Source: Mycoplasmopsis citelli
GTDB taxonomy: Bacteria > Bacillota_I > Bacilli_A > Mycoplasmatales > Metamycoplasmataceae
NCBI RefSeq assembly: GCF_900660645.1
Contig: NZ_LR215036.1
Location: forward strand, 992,001 to 1,056,000
DNA: 64,000 nucleotides
Direction of reading: 5' to 3'
Part shown: positions 53,332-64,000 of the stretch, one piece after another
Position numbering within the stretch: position 1 is the first letter of the stretch
Layout of the letters: every line of letters begins with the position of its first letter
Notes under the pieces: model-generated
The model's database searches: none
What the model was told of the DNA's origin: nothing
Seen by the model: the letters and a program-made list of their open reading frames with translations, nothing else
Position numbers and translations under genes: made by a program

Positions 53332-54351
53332 ATGGGATTTTTTAAAAATTTAGTAAGTAAAGTTTTTTTCAAAAACACTGATAAATCAAGCATAAAAGAA
53401 CAAGATTTACTCAAATCAGGAAAGTTAGAAAAATACAAAACTGGACTTTCAAATGCTAGTAATTTTGGAAAACAAATTTTAGAATTACAAAACCGTTATA
53501 ATAAAATTGATGAAGAGTTTTTTGAAGAATTAGAAGAATTATTAATTATGTCAGATATTAATGCCTCACTGGTATATTTAATTATTGAAAAAATTAAACG
53601 TGAAGTAAAAACTAATAATATTGATGACCCAAAATTAATTGGAGAAATTGTTGCTGACCAAATGTTTGTTGTTTATGCTAATGATAGTATTACTAACACC
53701 ACTTTGGATTATCAACAAGGACGTTTAAATGTCTTTGTCTTTGTGGGAGTTAATGGTAGTGGAAAAACTACTTCAATTGCCAAAATAGCTCATAAATTTA
53801 AGCAAGAAGGTAAAAAAGTTTTAATAGCTGCTGCTGATACTTTTCGTGCAGGAGCTGTTAATCAGCTAGAAATTTGAGCTCAAAGAATTAATGCTGATAT
53901 TATCAAACCTGATAAGGAAGGAGCCGATCCTTCTTCGGTGGTATATAAAGGAATGGAAAAAGCTAAAAATGATAATTATGATTTATTAATTATTGATACT
54001 GCCGGAAGATTGCAAAATAAAGTTAATTTAATGAACGAATTAAATAAAATGATTTCAGTAATTAAACGTTTTGAACCAAGTGCACCCCATGAGTCATTAT
54101 TAGTACTTGATGCAACTAATGGACAAAATGGACTTTCTCAAGCAAAAGCATTTAAAGAAATTGCGAATTTAACCGGAATTGTTTTAACTAAAATGGATGG
54201 AACTTCTAAAGGCGGAATTGTTTTATCAATTAAAGATGAATATCAATTAAATGTTAAATTTATTGGTTTAGGAGAAAAACTTGATGATTTGCAAGAGTTT
54301 GATTTAGAAATGTTCATTTATCAAATGACTAAGGATTTGATTAATGAATAA
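53332..54351 (+). CDS. ftsY: Signal recognition particle receptor FtsY (339 aa)
   Basis: SRP receptor GTPase. It has a short N-terminal basic region instead of the long acidic A domain, then an NG domain with GVNGSGKTTSIAKIA (G1), DTFRAGAVNQLE (G2), DTAGRLQNK (G3), TKMDG (G4) and GLGEKLDDL. A TAAAAT box 6 nt before the ATG suggests leaderless expression. It overlaps ylxM by 8 nt. Confidence 0.96.
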
Positions 54352-54583
54352 AGAAAATAAAAAGTCGCTAAATAATATTCAAAAATATACTCTATTATAT
54401 GAAAAGTATGGATTTATGTTAACAAAAGTTCAACAGCAGGCTTTTGAACTTTATTTTTATAAAGATTTATCTTATACTGAAGTAGCTGAAATTTTAGCAA
54501 CAACTCGTTCAAGCGTTTACGATGCAGTTGATAAGGCTTTTAAAAAATTAGATAAAATTCAAAAACAAAAAGATGCAAAATAA
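54344..54583 (+). CDS. ylxM: YlxM-like SRP-associated helix-turn-helix protein (79 aa)
   Basis: UPF0122 family, commonly encoded next to SRP genes. LTKVQQQAFELYFYKDLSYTEVAEILATTRSSVYDAVDKAFKKL is the sigma70 region 4-like helix-turn-helix. It is slightly shorter than firmicute homologues and translationally coupled to ftsY. Confidence 0.88.
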   Translation: MNKENKKSLNNIQKYTLLYEKYGFMLTKVQQQAFELYFYKDLSYTEVAEILATTRSSVYDAVDKAFKKLDKIQKQKDAK

Positions 54584-54600
54584 CTAAGAAATTCAAATAT

Positions 54601-54622
54601 AAAAAGTGCTTTAGCACTTTTT
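54601..54622. terminator. Bidirectional terminator between ylxM and the surface protein
   Basis: AAAAAGTGCT / AGCACTTTTT with a 2-nt loop, serving convergent genes. Confidence 0.85.
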
Positions 54623-54623
54623 A

Positions 54624-56330
54624 TTATTCTTTGTCTGATTTTGGAGCTTTAGCTTTTTTACTTTTTGAAAATAAAGTCATAAATAATCCAGCTAATAGTA
54701 ATAATGATGAAACAGCACCAATTACAATGTATTCGTAATATGTAGGTTTAGGGTCTTCTAAATTAGCAAGTTTTTTTGCATCAGCTAATGAAGTAAGTTC
54801 TAATGCTTTTGAGTATTCTCTTGCTACATTTGAAGCAACACTTTGAATTTCTTGAGCATCTTTATTGAAATTTGTTAAGTGATCATTTGCTCTTCTAAGA
54901 ACTGAGCTAATAGAGTCTTTGTTCTCTTGAGTTAATTTATCTGAATTTTGAAATTCTTTTAATTTAGGTTCGTATTCTTTAAGATTTTTTCTCAAAGTCA
55001 TCATTTCGTCATTAACATTTTTAACTAACGCTTTAAAAGTTTCTACTTCACTTGGATCTTGACTGTTGTCAGCTGTCTTTTTACCTTCGGTTGCAAAATA
55101 CTGTACTTGAAGTTCGTTTAATCCAATAGCTTGAGTTAAAACAGCATTATATGGAGCAGTTTTTTCGTTTTCTTGTTTAAGTTCGGTGTATTTTTTAGTT
55201 AAAGTTTCTAAGTTTTTTTTAAATGATTCTGGATCTTTTACGTATTCTTCACCAACTTTAGCATCTTCTTGTGAATCTAAAGACAATGATAATTTGTTAT
55301 AATCTTCATTTAATTTGTCTTTGTCTTCTTTAGAAATTAATTGATTTCCTAAAATATTAGCTACATTTGCTTTAAGATCTTGGTTTTCTTCTACGAATTT
55401 TTTAACTTCAGCACTAGTTTGTACTAATTGATCAACTGCAGAATCAACTGTTAAAATCGCATTTAAGTTTTCTGGTTTTAGTGTTTTTGTTGAACTAGAT
55501 AAATCTTCTTTTGAAACCTTTAAAAGCTCTTTTAAATATGAAGTAATAACTGAGTTAAGTGATAATGGATTATTCCCGTTTAAAATTAAATCAAGGATTG
55601 AAACAACTCCTTTGTTATAGCTATCAACAAATTTATCAATAAGTCCTTGAACTTGATCTTTAGTTGATAATGTTGTAGCAGATTTTGTTTGTTGGTTAAT
55701 TTGAGTTTGAGCATTATTTTTTGCTTCAGTTAATTCTTCTTTATAGGTCTTTGCATCTGTAGCATCTGATACTTTAGTTTCAAAACGAGTTGAAGATGTT
55801 AATTTATCAAATAATTCACTTGTAGAATCTTTTAAAAGAGTAAGCATTAATGCGGCAACTTCATTGGCCTCTTTGAGAAATTGGTCAACTTGTTCACCTG
55901 TAACACTCGCTCCATCTGCTTTTTCTTTATAAACTGCAATTTGTGCAGCAGATAAAAATGGATGTTCATCATCTTTTCTAGCTAAACCTTCAATTGTTGT
56001 TTTGTATTCTGCTTTTTTAGTTTGTAAAGCTTGATCGCTAGTTGCATCTACTCCACTTGCGTTAGTATCTGTTGCTACACCTGATGTCCCGCCGGTTGAA
56101 GCTCCTGCATCATTAGATGTACCTGAACCTGTTGCAGCAGAACCAGCATTTCCGCCAGTGCCACTATTTGTTCCAGTTCCGGTGCCACCAGAACCTCCAG
56201 TTAAACCACCTTCTCCATCTGCATTTGGAGTATCTTTAATTGCTGGAATTTGTGCAGAAACACCTAAAACAGGAGCTGAAACAAGAGCCACCGAAGATAA
56301 AAGTAATAATTTATTTTTTAGCTTTTTCAT
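54624..56330 (-). CDS. Gly/Thr/Ser-rich two-anchor surface protein (568 aa)
   Basis: Not matched to a named family. Residues 1-26 are a classical cleavable signal peptide ending VSA with no lipobox Cys. About 40-95 is a Gly/Thr/Ser/Asn/Ala low-complexity region (GGSGGTGTGTNSGTGGNAGS...). About 100-520 is a helical region with short coils. About 533-556 is a transmembrane segment (YEYIVIGAVSSLLLLAGLFMTLF), followed by a basic tail SKSKKAKAPKSDKE. The topology is type I: exposed domain, C-terminal anchor, unlike the lipoproteins and N-anchored proteins of the left-hand island. AAGGAT lies before the ATG. Adhesin or structural surface roles are possible but unproven. Confidence 0.85.
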   Translation of the reverse strand: MKKLKNKLLLLSSVALVSAPVLGVSAQIPAIKDTPNADGEGGLTGGSGGTGTGTNSGTGGNAGSAATGSGTSNDAGASTGGTSGVATDTNASGVDATSDQALQTKKAEYKTTIEGLARKDDEHPFLSAAQIAVYKEKADGASVTGEQVDQFLKEANEVAALMLTLLKDSTSELFDKLTSSTRFETKVSDATDAKTYKEELTEAKNNAQTQINQQTKSATTLSTKDQVQGLIDKFVDSYNKGVVSILDLILNGNNPLSLNSVITSYLKELLKVSKEDLSSSTKTLKPENLNAILTVDSAVDQLVQTSAEVKKFVEENQDLKANVANILGNQLISKEDKDKLNEDYNKLSLSLDSQEDAKVGEEYVKDPESFKKNLETLTKKYTELKQENEKTAPYNAVLTQAIGLNELQVQYFATEGKKTADNSQDPSEVETFKALVKNVNDEMMTLRKNLKEYEPKLKEFQNSDKLTQENKDSISSVLRRANDHLTNFNKDAQEIQSVASNVAREYSKALELTSLADAKKLANLEDPKPTYYEYIVIGAVSSLLLLAGLFMTLFSKSKKAKAPKSDKE

Positions 56331-56450
56331 AAAAATCCTTTGTAAGTAACTGTTTTTTAATAATAGTGTTATATTTAAAATTACTTTTAATATATTATAA
56401 AATATTTTTTTAAAAAAATAAGCATAAAATCAAGTTAAAAGCAGATAAAA

Positions 56451-56470
56451 ATCAGGACCTTTATCCTGAC
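56451..56470 (-). terminator. Terminator of tRNA-Ile
   Basis: TCAGGA / TCCTGA stem followed on the minus strand by TTTTT. Confidence 0.7.
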
Positions 56471-56488
56471 TTTGGTCATCAAATGAAA

Positions 56489-56565
56489 TGGTGCGAACGA
56501 ATGGACTTGAACCATCGACCTCACGATTATCAGTCGTGTGCTCTAACCAGCTGAGCTACGCTCGC
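56489..56565 (-). tRNA. tRNA-Ile(GAT)
   Basis: 77 nt with encoded CCA. Acceptor GCGAGCG/CGTTCGC (one G-T pair), anticodon stem CACGA/TCGTG, loop CTGATAA with anticodon GAT, T loop GGTTCAAGTCC. Confidence 0.97.
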
Positions 56566-56635
56566 AAGTGTATTCCTATTATATCACTTTTTAAGATTTT
56601 AAGGATATAAAAGGAAAAAATAATTATTATAAAAA

Positions 56636-57034
56636 TTAACGTTTTGAGAATTGTCTTGCACGACGTGCTTTTCGAAGACCTGGTTTTTTACGTTCTTTAG
56701 CACGAGCATCTCTTGTAAGCATTCCTGCTTCTTTTAAAACTGCACGATAATCAGCACTAGCTTCTAATAATGCACGTGCAATTCCAAGGCGAATCGCTCC
56801 AGCTTGACCACTAAGACCTCCACCAGCTACATTAACAGAAACATCAAATTGCCCCATGGTTTCTGTTAAAACAAATGGTTGATTTGCGTCTTTAAGATAA
56901 ATATCAGAAGTTAAATATTCTCTTGCTTTTCTTTTGTTAATAACAAAATCACCTTTTCCAGGTTTAATGATAACACGAGCAACTGAAGATTTTCTTCTTC
57001 CTAATCCACGGTATTGTAATTGTTCCTTAGCCAT
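56636..57034 (-). CDS. rpsI: Ribosomal protein S9 (132 aa)
   Basis: Small-subunit protein. [38 protein letters not shown] and the basic [17 protein letters not shown] tail that reaches the P site are all present. It follows rplM by 2 nt. Confidence 0.98.
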   Translation of the reverse strand: MAKEQLQYRGLGRRKSSVARVIIKPGKGDFVINKRKAREYLTSDIYLKDANQPFVLTETMGQFDVSVNVAGGGLSGQAGAIRLGIARALLEASADYRAVLKEAGMLTRDARAKERKKPGLRKARRARQFSKR

Positions 57035-57036
57035 AA

Positions 57037-57471
57037 TTATCTAACCTCTAATCTTTCTGGGTTTTGAGCTTGGTGTTTGTGTTCTGAACCAGCGTAAATA
57101 AAAACGTTACGACGTTGGCTGTTTCCTAATTTTGTGTGTGGAAGCATTCCGAAAATAGCTTTTTGAACTACAGCGGTAGGTTTTTTAGCTCTTAATTTAG
57201 CAGCGTTGATGCTTTTAAGTCCACCAGGATATCCTGAATGTGAATAGTAAATTTTGTCCTCTTCTTTTTTAGCTGTTAAAATCGCTTTTTCTGCATTAAC
57301 GATAATAACATTATCTCCCATATCTGCATGTGGTGTAAAAGTTGGTTTTGTTTTTCCTCTAAGAACTGAAGCAACAAAAGCAGCTAAGCGACCTACAACT
57401 TGGCCTTCTGCATCAACAACGTATCATTTTTTGTCAGCTTTTTGTGTGTTAACAATTGTTGTTTGTCTCAT
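57037..57471 (-). CDS. rplM: Ribosomal protein L13 (144 aa)
   Basis: Large-subunit protein ([59 protein letters not shown]). Three tandem ATGs follow AGGAGG; the third (57471) has a normal 6-nt spacing and is used here, the others would add one or two Met. Operon with rpsI. Confidence 0.97.
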
Positions 57472-57640
57472 CATCATCCTCCTACGTTAATTTTTGGAAT
57501 TTATTTCGGTTCTATAAATTGCTTTCTAATTATAACACAAACACAAAAAATACAAGCATTTTTTCGGTGGTTATATCTTGCTTCTTAAATAGAAAATTCA
57601 AAAATTTAAAATAACTATTTTTACACAATTTTTGGATAAA

Positions 57641-57663
57641 AAAACACCGTTAAGGTGTTTTTT
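57641..57663 (-). terminator. Terminator of rpoBC
   Basis: AACACC / GGTGTT stem with flanking A and T runs, 11 nt past the rpoC stop. Confidence 0.85.
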
Positions 57664-57673
57664 CTAGTAAAAA

Positions 57674-62063
<4,390 letters not shown>

Positions 62064-62071
<8 letters not shown>

Positions 62072-64000
62072 AACTTTCTCCTGCAACTTCTAAGTATTGA
62101 TTTATTTTCTCTTCTTCATTACTATCTTGTTGTGATAATTCTAATTTCATCCCTAATCCTTTAAGTTCATTACTTAACACGTTAAATGATTCAGGAATTC
62201 CAGGACTTGGAATTTCTTTAGTATCCGAAACTAAAGCACTATAAAGGGCATTTCTCCCAGAAATATCATCTGATTTATAAGTTAAAATCTCTTGAAGAAC
62301 ATTTGTAGCTCCATAAGATTCAATAGCTCAAGTTTCCATTTCACCAAATCTTTGTCCCCCGTTTTGACTTTTTCCACCAAGAGGTTGTTGGGTAATAAGT
62401 GAATAAGGCCCTACACTACGAGCATGCATTTTATCATCAACCATGTGGTTAAGTTTAAGCATGTACATAACTCCAACTGAAATTGGTTTATCAAACTTAC
62501 GACCAGTAATTGGATCAATTAAAGTTTGTTTTCCACTTTTATCAAGACCCGCTTCAACAAGAGCATCTTCAATATCTTTCTTTTTAACCCCGTCAAATGA
62601 AGGTGTAACAAATTTAACTCCTAATTTACGAGCAGCCATTCCTAAGTGAAGTTCAAGAACTTGACCAATATTCATCCGTGAAGGAACCCCTTGAGGGTTA
62701 AGCATAATATCAAGTGGTGTTCCATCTTCAAGATATGGCATATCTTCTTCAGGAAGCACTATTGAAATAACCCCTTTGTTCCCGTGACGACCGGCCATTT
62801 TGTCTCCAACTTTAATTTTACGTTTTTGAGCAACTGAAACTTTAACAATTTTGTCAATTCCATCTTCAAGAACATCACCTTTTTCACGAGAAAGAACTTC
62901 AACGTGAATTACAGTCCCATTATGTCCGTTTTTAACTTTAAGCGAAGTATCTTTAACATTTTGAGGGCGTTGTTGTAAAATAGCCATTAACAGTTTTTCT
63001 TCTTGAGTTGGATTATCTTCTCCTTTTGGAGAAATTCTTCCAACTAAAACATCTCCAGCCACAACTTCTGAACCTACACGTACAATTCCTTGTTCATCTA
63101 AATGTCTAATTGAGTATTTTGAAACATTCGGAATATCATCACGAGTTAATTGATCTTCTCCAGCACGTGAAGATCTAAATTGGATAGTTTGTTCTTCAAT
63201 GTGAATTGATGTATAAACATCATCTTTAACTAAACGCTCACTGATAATAATAGCATCCTCAAAGTTATATCCATTTCAAGTGGTAAAACCAACTAAAACA
63301 TTTTTACCAAGAGCCATTTCTCCATCTTTAAAACTCGAACCATCAACAAGCAAGTCGCCTTTTTGCACCATTTGTCCAACTTCAACAATTGGTTTTTGTT
63401 GAATAATAGTACCTTGATTTGAACGTTCAAAGTTTCTAAGGAAGTATCTATCAGTAACTCCCCCTTCTTGTTTAACGTGAATTCTTGAACCATCAACAAG
63501 AACTACTTCACCAGCATTTTTTGCAGTTAAATTATACGAAGAATACTTGGCAATATCTGCTTCAATTCCAGTAGCAACATAAGGAGCTTCCGCTTCTAAT
63601 AGTGGTACTGCTTGACGTTGCATATTTGACCCCATAAGTGCACGGTTAGCATCATCGTTTTCCAAGAAAGGAATAGCTGTAGCTGCTAGGGAAACAATTT
63701 GTTTTGAAGATACCTCAATAAAATCAACATCAAGAGGAGTTCCAATAACATAGTTATAATCTTTTCGAATTGTTAAAGTTGGTGTAATAATTTTGTTATT
63801 ATCATCAACTTTAACTGAAGATTGTGCAAATGCGTATCCAATTTCTTCAGCAGCAGTTAAATAAACTACTTCATCATAATTAACAATTCCGTCTTTAACT
63901 CTAAAATAAGGAGTTTGTAAAAATCCAAGTTCATTAACCTTCGCAAAAGTAGCGTAATTAAGAATTAATCCAATGTTTGGTCCTTCAGGAGTTTCAATTG
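62064..64000 (-). CDS. rpoB: RNA polymerase beta subunit, C-terminal part (truncated by window edge)
   Basis: About 645 C-terminal residues. Visible are [11 protein letters not shown] (active-site loop), GKNVLVGF, the [15 protein letters not shown] switch motif, [32 protein letters not shown] and the C-terminal [24 protein letters not shown] clamp motif. The N-terminal half lies beyond base 64000. Confidence 0.98.

Overview
The window comes from a very AT-rich mollicute, most likely a Mycoplasmopsis (former Mycoplasma, hominis group). In-frame TGA codons fall at conserved tryptophans throughout: the SDHLPVW motif of both nucleases, motif 2 of HisRS, the HSDQGW motif of the transposase, and the catalytic-His 'HAW' of the transglutaminase-like proteins. 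All gene boundaries here were therefore worked out with UGA read as Trp (translation table 4).

Bases 1-34.8k are an accessory surface-protein island. Two paralogous lipoprotein nucleases of the EEP/MnuA type (15-1490 and 33264-34709, both minus) bracket a run of six tandem two-gene cassettes, all on the minus strand. Each cassette has an upstream gene for a membrane-anchored, very long coiled-coil protein with a C-terminal globular domain (CC), and a downstream gene for a surface protein with a transglutaminase-like Cys/His/Asp core (TG). In transcription order they are: psiCC(N-term)-psiTG6 (33.2-29.0k), CC3-TG5, CC2-TG4, psiCC-TG3, CC1-TG2, psiCC-TG1. Three CC and four TG genes look intact. 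TG1 is frameshifted and has lost its catalytic Asp. The most upstream cassette is split by a plus-strand, three-gene module of unknown membrane-associated proteins (29847-32900). The intact CC genes share a promoter (TTGAC-N17-TGTAT) and a 390-575 nt 5' leader containing an AGGAGG core (AAGGAGG in two copies) with no start codon after it. TG genes instead have a -10 box 9 nt before ATG (leaderless type).

Two nearly identical IS3-family (IS150-like) elements in opposite orientation (3799-5235 minus; 14886-16323 plus) lie inside the island. They differ in length by one A in the orfA A-run. Three ~52-bp hairpins resembling the IS left end (5927, 22657, 32998) are scattered in the same island.

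Bases 34.9k-64k are conserved housekeeping genes. On the plus strand: hisS, aspS, rpmF, ruvA, ruvB, secDF, obg. On the minus strand: tRNA-Leu(CAA), a dUTPase-like protein, a methyltransferase, an M42 aminopeptidase, hpt, a deoxynucleoside kinase, greA, a putative membrane-anchored methyltransferase, ruvX, alaS and mnmA. On the plus strand: ftsY and ylxM. On the minus strand: a Gly/Thr-rich two-anchor surface protein, tRNA-Ile(GAT), rplM-rpsI and rpoB-rpoC (rpoB runs off the right edge).

No rRNA, CRISPR array or replication origin was seen. The most interesting content is the repeated CC-TG cassette system and the module inserted into it.
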